Assembly: GCF_002387895.1 (NCBI RefSeq) | Contig: NZ_DGLI01000048.1 | Coordinates: 148,116 to 212,115 of the forward strand | DNA from: Clostridium sp. UBA4548 | Lineage (GTDB): Bacteria > Bacillota > Clostridia > Clostridiales > Clostridiaceae | DNA: 64,000 nucleotides | Direction: 5' to 3' | Shown: positions 27,994 through 36,228 of the stretch, one piece after another | Numbering within the stretch: the first letter of the stretch is position 1 | Layout of the letters: the number at the start of each line of letters is the position of its first letter | Position numbers and translations under genes: made by a program | The notes under the pieces: model-generated | Seen by the model: only the letters and a program-made list of their open reading frames with translations | The model's database searches: none | What the model was told of the DNA's origin: nothing

Positions 27994-28740
27994 ATGGAGT
28001 TTGATAACCTTTCAGTAGAAGAACTCAAGAAGGGGTTTAGATTTGATATAGGTGATAATTCCTATATTTGCAATACTTGTGGAGAGGTATTTGAAGTAGG
28101 GGAAATTTTTTCTTTTAAAGGTAGATTTTTTGAAGCAACTCGCGCCGTTAAAATACATGTTGATATGGAACATGGAGATAATCTAAGGAATTTGATTTAT
28201 ACAGAGTCAAAATACAATACTCTTACAAGTAATCAGAAAGAATTATTAACTTTAATGTGTTCGGGAGTATCAGATAAAGAAATTGCAAAACAGATGGGAA
28301 ACTCTCCTTCAACAGTAAGACATCAAAGGTTTATGTTTCGGGAAAAGGCAAAACAGGCAAAGTTATATTTAGCAATCTATGAAAAAGTAATGGAAAAAGG
28401 GTCATGGACTGATGAGGCAATCGTACCTGTTCATAGTAATGCAACTATGGTTGATCATCGTTATGTTATTACTGAAAAAGAAAAACAAGAAATATTGAAA
28501 ACTTCATTTGAAAGTTTATCCCCTCTAAGGTTGAAAATATTTCCTAAAAAAGAAAAGAAAAAAGTTGTTGTTTTGACAAAAATATCTAAGCAATTGGAGA
28601 CTGGAAAACGCTATACTGAAAAACAGTTAAATGAAATATTAAATGAGATTTATGATGATTATGTAGTGATTAGACGGTACTTGGTTGATTATGGATATGT
28701 AGAAAGAACTAAGGATTGTAAAGAATATTGGTTGAAATAA
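27994..28740 (+). CDS. LuxR-type HTH regulator with DUF2087 domain
   Basis: A 248-residue putative transcription factor. The N-terminal part has a CNTCGE zinc-ribbon-like pair with a later HxxxEH (residues about 24–60). A LuxR/GerE-type helix-turn-helix lies at about 75–125 (LTSNQKELLTLMCSGVSDKEIAKQMGNSPSTVRHQ). A DUF2087 domain is at the C-terminus (about 175–248, ending VIRRYLVDYGYVERTKDCKEYWL). DUF2087 proteins are usually regulators of unknown signal. I prefer the ATG at 27994, eight bases after AGGAG, over the ATG at 27988, which is only two bases away. A degenerate GIY-YIG protein follows after 38 bases, a pairing seen in other Firmicutes to my knowledge. Confidence 0.82.
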   Translation: MEFDNLSVEELKKGFRFDIGDNSYICNTCGEVFEVGEIFSFKGRFFEATRAVKIHVDMEHGDNLRNLIYTESKYNTLTSNQKELLTLMCSGVSDKEIAKQMGNSPSTVRHQRFMFREKAKQAKLYLAIYEKVMEKGSWTDEAIVPVHSNATMVDHRYVITEKEKQEILKTSFESLSPLRLKIFPKKEKKKVVVLTKISKQLETGKRYTEKQLNEILNEIYDDYVVIRRYLVDYGYVERTKDCKEYWLK

Positions 28741-28778
28741 AAAATATATTAAATGTTGAAGGAAAAGAGGTATCATTT

Positions 28779-29129
28779 ATGGATAGGAAAAAAGAACTTA
28801 AGGAAATGTACAAAAATATGAAGACAGATATGGGATTATTTATTATTAAATCTAACTTCAATGATATGTACTATATAGAAGGAACACAAGACTTGAAAGG
28901 TACCATAAACAGTACAAAATTTAAATTAGACTTCGGTAATCATCCTAATAAGGAACTCCAACAACAGTGGAAGGACCAGGGTGAATCAGGCTTTACAATT
29001 GAGATATTGGATAAGCTTGAATATGATAAAGATGAATCAAAAGTTGATTATACTGAGGAACTAAATATATTAACGATGATATGGGAAGAAAAGCTATCTA
29101 AAAAAGGCATGGAATTTTACGGAAAATAA
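28779..29129 (+). CDS. Degenerate GIY-YIG-like small protein
   Basis: A 116-residue protein resembling the GIY-YIG fold (GLFIIKSNFNDMYYIEGTQDLKGTINSTKFKLDFGNH, then GFTIEILDKLEYD). The defining residues are changed: GIY reads GLF, YIG reads YIE, and the usual catalytic Arg position carries no Arg. Nuclease activity is therefore doubtful; a binding role is more likely. It follows the DUF2087 regulator with its own AAGAGGT site, so the two are probably co-transcribed and may work together. The ATG at 28779 is preferred over an in-frame upstream GTG at 28728 that overlaps the regulator. Confidence 0.65.
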   Translation: MDRKKELKEMYKNMKTDMGLFIIKSNFNDMYYIEGTQDLKGTINSTKFKLDFGNHPNKELQQQWKDQGESGFTIEILDKLEYDKDESKVDYTEELNILTMIWEEKLSKKGMEFYGK

Positions 29130-29247
29130 GATAAACATGAGTTGTTTTCATTGAGGTTAGTTCAGTATCGTTATTTTGATTAAAGTATAATATTATTGCT
29201 GTTGAAAAAACAATTACATAATAAAGCAAATTTGAAGTGGGGTTATA

Positions 29248-30147
29248 ATGGTGAATCATTTATTTAACTTTGAGATTAAGGATTGGGAAACCTGGGGAAA
29301 AGTGTACTGTTCGAAAAAGGAGTTTACACCTCTGATAAAAAAGATATTTTATAATGAGGGTTTGAATTTCAAGCCACTTGAGAATTGTAAGCCAGGTGCC
29401 AATGGTGTTTTTAGAGTAGGAAAATATATTGCAAAGGTATTTGTTCCATTAGAATCTGGTTATAACAGTTTAACTGACTATAAAGCTGAAGTTTTTGCCC
29501 TGGAAAGAGCAAATGAAATTGGTGTTTCTGTGCCAAATTTAGTTGCAAAAGGTCATATACAGGATAAATATCTTTTCCGATATCTTATTATGGATTTTGT
29601 AGAAGGGGATACCTTAGGTGATATCAAAAGCACCCTGAGTAGTGCAGAAAAAATTCATATTGGTAAGAATCTTCGTAGTATTGTACAGAGGTGGGCAACA
29701 AGGTGTGATAATTTCAATGGAATTAATGTTATGGAGCGAACCATGAACAGTAGGTGGTGGCAGGATGCACCTGAAGAAATAAAGGAAAAGCAGAAAAAAT
29801 ACCTGGAGAACTTGAAAGTTGAGCCATTGGTATATGTACATGGGGATTTGACTGAAGATAATCTGATTATTGGTAGTAATGGAAAAATTACAGTTATTGA
29901 TTTTGCAGATTCCTTATGTGCTCCAGCAATCTATGAGGATATGACAGTGATTTGTGATGCTTTTAGTTTTGACAAGGATTTTTTAGAAGGATATTATGGG
30001 AATAGTAGTTCCGAAGAAATATTAGAAACTTGTATAAATTCTATACTATGTCATGAATATGGTTATCATGTTGTTAAAAATGTTTTTGGTCCAGTGAATA
30101 GCTTTAATGAACTAAAGGATAAAATAAGAGGAAAATTAGCAATTTAA
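29248..30147 (+). CDS. Aminoglycoside phosphotransferase-fold kinase
   Basis: A 299-residue protein of the APH/choline kinase fold. Kinase-like motifs: the ATP lysine in KYIAKVF, a glutamate in YKAEVFALERA, the Brenner motif VYVHGDLTEDN with the catalytic aspartate, and the metal-binding VIDFADSL. The family phosphorylates small molecules, including aminoglycosides, macrolides and sugars; substrate cannot be read from sequence. The neighbourhood (MFS pump, UvrA-like ABC protein, Vat acetyltransferase) makes a drug-modifying role plausible, but this is inference. GAAGTGGGG precedes the ATG at 29248; the GTG two codons on is not needed. Confidence 0.75.
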   Translation: MVNHLFNFEIKDWETWGKVYCSKKEFTPLIKKIFYNEGLNFKPLENCKPGANGVFRVGKYIAKVFVPLESGYNSLTDYKAEVFALERANEIGVSVPNLVAKGHIQDKYLFRYLIMDFVEGDTLGDIKSTLSSAEKIHIGKNLRSIVQRWATRCDNFNGINVMERTMNSRWWQDAPEEIKEKQKKYLENLKVEPLVYVHGDLTEDNLIIGSNGKITVIDFADSLCAPAIYEDMTVICDAFSFDKDFLEGYYGNSSSEEILETCINSILCHEYGYHVVKNVFGPVNSFNELKDKIRGKLAI

Positions 30148-30304
30148 AATCAATACATTTACTCTGTTACTACGCCTGTGAGGTCACCACATAATATGAA
30201 AGTTAGCAGGAATTTTATTAGAATGGAAAAATGATATGAGGTTATGTTTATTTTATTAATATAGAGAAAGTTACTTTAATGTTAAGAAAGCAGGGAATGA
30301 GATA

Positions 30305-30499
30305 ATGACAGGAACGAAGAGGGAAAATATAAAGCCAGGTACAAGAGTGAGAGTTGTACAAAAACAAGACCAGCCCACAGGGAGATTAACGGAAGGTGTT
30401 GTTCTTAAAATTCTCACAAATTCACAGACTCACCCACATGGAATTAAGGTTATGCTTGAAGGTGGTATTGTAGGGAGAGTTAAGGATATTATAGATTAA
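30305..30499 (+). CDS. YwbE-family protein (DUF2196)
   Basis: A 64-residue protein that matches the YwbE/DUF2196 family over its whole length: RENIKPGTRVRVVQKQDQ, then GRLTEGVVLKILTNS and HPHGIKVMLEGGIVGRV. The beta-rich, basic sequence looks like a small SH3/KOW-like nucleic-acid-binding fold, but no function is established. GAAAGCAGGGAATGAGATA precedes the ATG, a modest ribosome binding site. It is followed by a strong terminator. Confidence 0.82.
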   Translation: MTGTKRENIKPGTRVRVVQKQDQPTGRLTEGVVLKILTNSQTHPHGIKVMLEGGIVGRVKDIID

Positions 30500-30536
30500 A
30501 AAATCGCAGCCATATAAGTTATAATTTATTTAAAAG

Positions 30537-30584
30537 GGACACTTCTAATTTGTTGTTTTTACAATATTGAGAAGTGTCCTTTTG
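30537..30584 (+). terminator. Intrinsic terminator after the YwbE gene
   Basis: GGACACTTCT and AGAAGTGTCC form a perfect 10-bp stem with a 23-base loop; TTTTGTGTT follows. Confidence 0.87.
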
Positions 30585-30722
30585 TGTTGTAAATATGATA
30601 ATGGAATCATTTACTATGGATTCATTTTAGAGAGTGTCCAAATCTACAAATCTGTGATTTACCTATTCTCACCATGGAGCAGATGTAAAAAGGTTAAGTG
30701 CTCAAAAATTGGTAGTGAATAT

Positions 30723-30793
30723 ATTGAAACTCTCCACTATAGCACCAGAGTTTTAGTTGTATGCTATAATGAAAAATGCAATTTGGTTAACCA
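30723..30793 (+). promoter_or_regulatory. Promoter block A, shared with the MerR-type gene
   Basis: About 70 bases here match 37123–37193 with roughly 11 differences. Conserved parts are an inverted repeat AAACTCT-N13-AGAGTTT (operator-like), GTATGC, the -10 box TATAAT (30765–30770) and GCAATTTGGT/ACAATTTGGT just after the start point. No good -35 box lies 17 bases upstream of the -10, as expected for an activator-dependent (MerR-type) promoter. It drives the MFS–UvrA-like pair; the tandem-MerR protein at 37210 is the obvious candidate regulator. Confidence 0.7.
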
Positions 30794-30808
30794 AAGAATA
30801 AGAAGCAT

Positions 30809-30862
30809 ATGATTTGGCTAGGGGTTATTATATTCCTTTACTCACGTGAAAGTGATACATAG
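30809..30862 (+). CDS. Possible 17-residue leader peptide upstream of the MFS gene
   Basis: A short ORF, MIWLGVIIFLYSRESDT, lies in the 155-base leader between promoter A and the pump gene. AAGAAG upstream is a weak ribosome binding site. Resistance genes often carry such leader peptides for ribosome-stalling control, but no clear terminator or sequestering hairpin is seen, so this is speculative. Confidence 0.25.
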   Translation: MIWLGVIIFLYSRESDT

Positions 30863-30930
30863 AAATAATTAGTTAGGTATGAGATTTTATAAGTAAATAA
30901 TAGAACATTAAAAATGGAAGGATGAATGCT

Positions 30931-32133
30931 ATGAATAGAGAAAAACAAAACTGGAAAAAAATATTTGCGTTAATTTATACAGGACAGGCATTTTCGATTA
31001 TTGGTTCAGCTGCGGTACAGTTTGCAATTATTTGGTGGCTAACTGAAAAAACTGGTTCTGCAATAGCTTTAACCAGTGCATCAATTGTCGGCTTCCTGCC
31101 ACAAGCACTCATAGGTCCATTTGCCGGGGTATGGGTAGATAGATACAACAGAAAGATAGTAATGATTCTGGCAGATTTCCTGGTTGCTTTATCCAGTGTA
31201 GTACTTGGGGTAGCCTTCCTTCTAAAGGAACCGTCAGTTTCATTCATATATGGAATATTATTTATAAGAGCTCTGGGAAGTACCTTCCACGCACCCGCTT
31301 TTCAAGCTACCATTCCAATGCTTGTGCCGCCTGAAGATTTAGTAAAGGCGGGAGGTTTTGGGCAGATGATTAATTCCGTAACAGCCATGGCTGGACCAGT
31401 AATTGGAGCAGCATTAATGTCAGTAGCTAATATTCAAAGTATCATGCTGGTGGATATTCTTGGAGCAGCATTGGCAATAATAACACTTTTATTTGTTAAA
31501 ATACCTGATATTAAAGAGATTAAGAGGAATTTGCATTTCATTGAAGATATGAAACAGGGGATAAAGGCAATAGGGAATAATAGACCACTAAGGGCACTTA
31601 CCTTGCCGATAGTTTTAACCACAATAGCATATGTACCACTCAGTTCTCTCTTTCCACTTTTAATACGTGTTCACTTTAATGGAACGGCATGGCACAATGG
31701 AGTAACTCAGTTCTTTTTTGCAGCAGGTTTATTGGTGTCCTCACTGGTGATTGGTGTTTGGGGAGGACTTAAAAAACAATTTCTTATGATTTCACTTTCA
31801 CTTATGTTCCTTGGAATTGTTGCTAGTCTTGGTGGTGGCCTACCCTCAAACTTTTTCATTGGTTTCCTAGGAGTTTCATTTCTTATAGGCTTTATAGGAA
31901 CCTTCTTTTCAATTCCCTATATGGCCTATATGCAAAAATCTGTTGAGCAGGAAAAGCTTGGAAAGGTAATGTCCCTAATGATGAGCATAATGAGCTTAGC
32001 AACTCCGGTTGGACTTGCTATCTCTGGTCCAATCTCAGAACTCATTGGTGTTAATATATGGTTTGAAATATCAGGAGTTGTAATATTTTTTTCAGGGTTT
32101 ATATGTTATTTTATGACTAGAAAATATGAGTAA
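30931..32133 (+). CDS. MFS drug efflux transporter (Mef-like)
   Basis: A 400-residue major facilitator with 12 predicted membrane segments. The N-terminal half (GQAFSIIGSAAVQFAIIWWLTEKTGSA, then PFAGVWVDRYNRKIVMI) is the signature of the macrolide-efflux-like branch (Mef and relatives), which exports drugs in exchange for protons. I use the ATG at 30931, nine bases after GGAAGG; the ATG at 30922 directly abuts that site. The gene sits 26 bases before a UvrA-like ABC protein and behind a promoter it shares in sequence with the MerR-type regulator, so the pair looks like an inducible resistance unit. The substrate is unknown. Confidence 0.88.
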   Translation: MNREKQNWKKIFALIYTGQAFSIIGSAAVQFAIIWWLTEKTGSAIALTSASIVGFLPQALIGPFAGVWVDRYNRKIVMILADFLVALSSVVLGVAFLLKEPSVSFIYGILFIRALGSTFHAPAFQATIPMLVPPEDLVKAGGFGQMINSVTAMAGPVIGAALMSVANIQSIMLVDILGAALAIITLLFVKIPDIKEIKRNLHFIEDMKQGIKAIGNNRPLRALTLPIVLTTIAYVPLSSLFPLLIRVHFNGTAWHNGVTQFFFAAGLLVSSLVIGVWGGLKKQFLMISLSLMFLGIVASLGGGLPSNFFIGFLGVSFLIGFIGTFFSIPYMAYMQKSVEQEKLGKVMSLMMSIMSLATPVGLAISGPISELIGVNIWFEISGVVIFFSGFICYFMTRKYE

Positions 32134-32159
32134 ATTCCATAGTAGAAGGAGGAAGAAAT

Positions 32160-34397
32160 ATGGAGGAACAATTTATTATACTAAAGGGATGTAGGGAGAA
32201 TAACTTAAAAAGTGTCTCCTTAAGGATACCTAAGAAAAAGATAACTATTTTTACAGGGGTTTCTGGTTCAGGAAAATCATCTATTGTTTTTGAGACCATT
32301 GGCAGGGAAGCTCAGCGCCAATTAAATGAAAATTTTAGTGCCTTCGTTAGAACTTTTTTACCGAAATGTGGAGAGGTGAAGGCTGATCGCATAGAAAATC
32401 TTTCTACTCCAGTAATTATTGACCAAAAGAGAATTGGTTCCAACTCAAGGTCAACTCTGGGAACAATCACAGATATTAATTCCTTTATCAGAGTATTGTT
32501 CTCAAGAATAGGAGAGCCATATATTGGACTTGCAAACAAATTTTCCTTTAATGATATAGGTGGTATGTGTCCTGAGTGTGAAGGTCTTGGGAAGAAGTTA
32601 ACTGTGGATTTGGATAGGATACTTGATAGGAGCAAATCCTTAAATGAAGGGGCTATTTTGCTATCAGGTTTTGGGGTTGGCTCCTGGCATTGGAAAATCT
32701 TCACTGATTCTGAGTTCTTTGATAATGATAAAAAGATATGTGACTATACAAAGGAAGAGTTAGATAAATTTCTATATGGTGCGCCTGAAAAGATAAAGTT
32801 GGTAGAAGGTGGAAATATGAATATAACTTATGAAGGGCTCATTGTAAAGTTTAATAGGTTGTATTTAAAGAAGGATGGAGAGATGTCTGAGGCTTCCATG
32901 AAAAAATTAAGTAGCTTGTTAGTTGAAGGAAAGTGCCCACTTTGTGGTGGTAAAAGGCTCAATCAGGAAGCGCTAAAACCTTTAATTAAAGGGTATAATA
33001 TATCGGATTTTTTATCCATGCAAATCGATGAACTTATAAAAGTAATTGATGATATTGATATTAAGAAAGCTCAGCCAGTAATTGAAAGTATAAACGAAAA
33101 ACTTAATAATATCATAGATATAGGCCTTGGATATTTAACTTTAGATAGGGAGACCTCCACACTTTCAGGTGGCGAGTCCCAGCGTATAAAAATGGTTAAG
33201 CATTTAAATAGCAGTCTGTCAGATTTGATGTATATCTTTGATGAACCTAGCATTGGGCTCCATCCTAGGGATGTCCACAGGTTAAATGAACTTTTACTTA
33301 AACTCAGGGATAAGGGAAACACAGTACTTGTAGTTGAGCATGACCCCGATGTTATTAAGATTGCAGATTATATTGTCGATGTTGGACCTTTAGCAGGTAC
33401 AAAAGGAGGTAGCATAGTTTATGAGGGCAACTATGATAAACTATTGACCTCAGGCACACTTACAGGAAATGCTTTACGTAAGAATCTTCAAATAAAGAAA
33501 GAACCAAGAAAGCATAAAGGATATTTAGAAGTTAATAATTGTTGTTTGAATAATTTAAAAAATGTGTCAGCTAAAATTCCAAAGGGTGTTTTAACTGTTA
33601 TTACTGGGGTTGCAGGTTCGGGCAAAAGTACACTAATGAAACATGAATTTTTAAGGCAAAACAGAGAAGCAGTTCTAATTGATCAGAGTGCTGTTTCAGC
33701 AAATTCTAGATCAAATATAGCTACTTTCAGTGGCATAATGGATAACATAAGAAAAGCTTTTGCCAAGGAGAATGGGGTCAGTGCATCTTTTTTTAGCTCT
33801 AACTCGGAAGGGGCTTGTGAAAACTGCAATGGCCTTGGAGTTATTGAAACAGAACTTGCCTTTATGGAAAGTTCTAAAAATACATGCGAAGTTTGTGAAG
33901 GAAATAGATTTAAAAAGGAAGTATTAGAATACACTTTTAAAGAGAAAAACGTTGTTGAGGTTCTTCAAATGTCGGTTTCAGAAGCTTCAGTATTTTTCAA
34001 TGAAAAGCAAATAAAAACAAAGCTTAAATCCATAGAAGAAATGGGAATCGGATACTTAACTCTCGGACAGCCCTTGGATACCCTATCAGGTGGGGAATGT
34101 CAAAGACTAAAACTTGCTAATGAAATGCATAAAGATAGCTTAGTGTATGTTATGGATGAACCGTCTACGGGACTTCATATGTCTGATATAGAAAACTTTA
34201 TTGGGATTGTTGAAAAGATTGTGGATAACGGAAACACAGTTATTATAATAGAACATAACATTGAAATTATCAGAAGTGCAGATTGGATTATTGACCTTGG
34301 ACCAGAGGGTGGATCCAAGGGGGGAGAGATAATCTTTGAAGGGACTCCAAAGCAATTAGCTAACTGTAAAAAATCATTAACAGCAAAGTATATTTAA
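32160..34397 (+). CDS. UvrA-like ABC ATPase (short, resistance-type paralogue)
   Basis: A 745-residue UvrA paralogue, about 200 residues shorter than repair UvrA. Both ABC modules are complete: GVSGSGKSS, LSGGESQRIKM and YIFDEPSIGLHP in the first; GVAGSGKST, LSGGECQRLKL and YVMDEPSTGLH in the second. Zinc-finger cysteines remain in both (CPECEGLG...CPLCGGKR; CENCNGLG...CEVCEGNR). The UvrB-binding region between the first Walker A and the first zinc module is reduced. Such UvrA2/DrrC-like proteins protect against DNA-binding drugs in producers and resistant strains. It follows the MFS pump by 26 bases with AAGGAGG, so export and protection probably act together. Confidence 0.88.
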   Translation: MEEQFIILKGCRENNLKSVSLRIPKKKITIFTGVSGSGKSSIVFETIGREAQRQLNENFSAFVRTFLPKCGEVKADRIENLSTPVIIDQKRIGSNSRSTLGTITDINSFIRVLFSRIGEPYIGLANKFSFNDIGGMCPECEGLGKKLTVDLDRILDRSKSLNEGAILLSGFGVGSWHWKIFTDSEFFDNDKKICDYTKEELDKFLYGAPEKIKLVEGGNMNITYEGLIVKFNRLYLKKDGEMSEASMKKLSSLLVEGKCPLCGGKRLNQEALKPLIKGYNISDFLSMQIDELIKVIDDIDIKKAQPVIESINEKLNNIIDIGLGYLTLDRETSTLSGGESQRIKMVKHLNSSLSDLMYIFDEPSIGLHPRDVHRLNELLLKLRDKGNTVLVVEHDPDVIKIADYIVDVGPLAGTKGGSIVYEGNYDKLLTSGTLTGNALRKNLQIKKEPRKHKGYLEVNNCCLNNLKNVSAKIPKGVLTVITGVAGSGKSTLMKHEFLRQNREAVLIDQSAVSANSRSNIATFSGIMDNIRKAFAKENGVSASFFSSNSEGACENCNGLGVIETELAFMESSKNTCEVCEGNRFKKEVLEYTFKEKNVVEVLQMSVSEASVFFNEKQIKTKLKSIEEMGIGYLTLGQPLDTLSGGECQRLKLANEMHKDSLVYVMDEPSTGLHMSDIENFIGIVEKIVDNGNTVIIIEHNIEIIRSADWIIDLGPEGGSKGGEIIFEGTPKQLANCKKSLTAKYI

Positions 34398-34638
34398 TTT
34401 ATAAGATTTGAATTAATGTACATGACTATTGGAATATTTATCTTCAAACTTTATAATTTAGGTAAGTAATATCTGTTAACAAAACTTTTTCTGGAGTATT
34501 TTGCATAAATTTACGATTTAATAAGCTGAACATGACAGTATGATCTTTTGTAGTTTTCATCCTTCTTATATGAGGATTAGCTTTTCTGATAGGGCTAAAA
34601 TACTATACTTTTTCAATGGTAAAAGTAATTTAAAAAAA

Positions 34639-34670
34639 TAAAGTATGCCTCATAATGGGCATACTTTATC
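34639..34670 (+). terminator. Intrinsic terminator after the UvrA-like gene
   Basis: AAAGTATGCC and GGGCATACTTT arms with a short loop; a weak T-rich tail, with an A-run on the other side, so it may work in both directions. It lies 240 bases downstream of the gene; the space between shows nothing else. Confidence 0.65.
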
Positions 34671-34730
34671 TATATAATAACTCATAGTAAAGAAAAAGTC
34701 TATTATTTTATTTGGTTTTACCTTATAATT

Positions 34731-34750
34731 TCTATTGTCGCGACAATAGA
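34731..34750. promoter_or_regulatory. Perfect 20-bp palindrome, likely operator of the flavin reductase gene
   Basis: TCTATTGTCGCGACAATAGA is a perfect palindrome placed directly after a TATAAT (34724–34729), so it covers the expected transcription start. CG-containing 20-mers are rare in such AT-rich DNA. A dimeric repressor (TetR-, MarR- or HxlR-type) binding here would block transcription. No such regulator gene is adjacent. Confidence 0.7.
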
Positions 34751-34772
34751 AGATTTAGTGAGGAGAATAATT

Positions 34773-35321
34773 ATGAATAAGAAGAAGATAGCAAATATTC
34801 CATTTGGTCCATACATTACGGTTTTAGCAGGATCAACTGTTAATGGAAAACCTAACTACACAACTATTGGAGCATACGGAGTTGTAAGTCAAAAACCTGT
34901 ACTATATATTTCATTGAAAAACTCTCATTGTACAACTACTGGAGTATTAGAAAACGGATTTTTCACTGTAAATATTCCATCATCTGAGACTGTTGAAAAA
35001 ACTGATTATTGCGGCACAGTTTCTGGTAATAAGGTAGATAAATCAGAGATTTTTGAATCCTTTTATGATGAAGTAGGAAATGCACCAATGATAAAAGAGT
35101 GTCCTGTAAATTATCTGTGTAAGGTAATACAAACAATACCAGTATTTGATTTCACAATGTTTCTAGGTGAAATTGTTGCTGCATATGGAGATGAAGAGTG
35201 TCTAGAAAATGGAAGACCTAATGCACTGAAAGTTAAACCAACAGTATTAATGGACTCAGGATATTTTGATTTGAATAATAGGGTAGGGTCCATATTCAAG
35301 GCATGTAAGGGTAGTAGATAA
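34773..35321 (+). CDS. Flavin reductase-like (FMN-binding) protein
   Basis: A 182-residue protein of the flavin reductase-like, FMN-binding split-barrel family (PFGPYITVLAGSTVNGKPNYTTIGAYGVVSQKPVLYISLKNSHCTTTGV, then FTVNIPSSETVEKTDYCGTVSG). Relatives use NAD(P)H to reduce flavin or protein-bound FMN, and some defend against electrophiles or oxidants. I use the ATG at 34773 with GAGGAG upstream. The gene is alone, behind a perfect palindrome that overlaps its promoter, so it is probably induced by a small molecule. Partner and substrate are unknown. Confidence 0.82.
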   Translation: MNKKKIANIPFGPYITVLAGSTVNGKPNYTTIGAYGVVSQKPVLYISLKNSHCTTTGVLENGFFTVNIPSSETVEKTDYCGTVSGNKVDKSEIFESFYDEVGNAPMIKECPVNYLCKVIQTIPVFDFTMFLGEIVAAYGDEECLENGRPNALKVKPTVLMDSGYFDLNNRVGSIFKACKGSR

Positions 35322-35468
35322 AAGATTATTTGATAAGAATACAGTACTTACTTATTGAAGAATTTTTATACCCGAATAAATATATTTTTTAAAGTAAGTA
35401 TAATAAAGATACGTTTTTTGTTCTAAGCTTCTGTTATAGTATAAGTAATAATTAATGGAGGTAACGCA

Positions 35469-36041
35469 ATGAATATAGTAAAAAGTAATATACCAAAATA
35501 CATTGTAGAAAGTAATGGAATATTTGTTATAACTGGGATAATGGCCTCGGGAAAATCTACAATAGCTCAACTACTTGCAGAGAGCCTTGAAAAGGCAGTC
35601 CATGTACATGGAGATATATATAGAAAAATGATCATTACTGGACGGGAAGAAATGTCACCAAATCCTTCTGATGAAGCTTTAAAACAGCTTAATCTACGCT
35701 ATAAGCTAGCAGCTTCTACTGCAGATGCATACTTTGAGGCAGGATTTAATGTGATTCTACAAGATAATATTATTGGGAAAATGCTTGAAGATTTTATAGA
35801 AATGGTTCGAAACAGACCATTATATGTTATAGCTCTATGCCCACGTCCTGAAGTGGTAGCTGAAAGAGAAAGTGCAAGGAATAAGAAAGGATATGGTGGA
35901 TGGGGAGTTACAGAATTTGATAATCTTTTTCGCAGTGAGACACCTAAAATTGGGTTATGGTTAGATTCATCTGAATTAACACCAGAAGAAACTGTTAATG
36001 AAATTTTAAAAAGGGCTCATACAGAAGCTCGTATTGTTTAA
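35469..36041 (+). CDS. P-loop small-molecule or nucleotide kinase
   Basis: A 190-residue P-loop kinase with Walker A GIMASGKST at about residues 20–28, a Walker B-like VILQDNIIGK, and a lid-type arginine stretch (RESARNKKGYGG). The fold resembles the AAA_33/zeta-toxin and chloramphenicol phosphotransferase group. Within this resistance-rich stretch a drug-modifying role is conceivable, but an ordinary metabolic kinase is equally possible. GGAGGTAACGCA precedes the ATG at the usual distance. The gene is monocistronic. Confidence 0.72.
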   Translation: MNIVKSNIPKYIVESNGIFVITGIMASGKSTIAQLLAESLEKAVHVHGDIYRKMIITGREEMSPNPSDEALKQLNLRYKLAASTADAYFEAGFNVILQDNIIGKMLEDFIEMVRNRPLYVIALCPRPEVVAERESARNKKGYGGWGVTEFDNLFRSETPKIGLWLDSSELTPEETVNEILKRAHTEARIV

Positions 36042-36109
36042 CACTGAAAGAGTTAAAGGATTTTTTATTTCATTACAATTAGACAAATTTAATAAACTAA
36101 AATGAAGTG

Positions 36110-36155
36110 ATGAAGATGCTAACTTTCTTAACAGGTAAATAAATAGGAAAGTTAG
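36110..36155 (+). promoter_or_regulatory. Possible leader-peptide attenuator upstream of vat
   Basis: A ten-residue ORF (36110–36142, MKMLTFLTGK) overlaps the left arm of a hairpin CTAACTTTC (36119–36127)/GAAAGTTAG (36147–36155). A ribosome stalled on the ORF would melt the hairpin, the geometry of antibiotic-induced attenuation. The ribosome binding site is weak and no T-tract follows, so the case is tentative. Confidence 0.3.
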
Positions 36156-36228
36156 TAATTTAGGGTCTATATAATTGAAAATATAAGCTTATAAGAAAAG
36201 CATAAAAAGCTAAAAAGAAGGGGAATTT

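Noticed and set aside
30567..30812. ORF of 81 codons
   Set aside because: It covers a terminator tail and promoter block A. Its likeness to the upstream extension of the MerR-type ORF comes from the shared promoter DNA, not from protein conservation.
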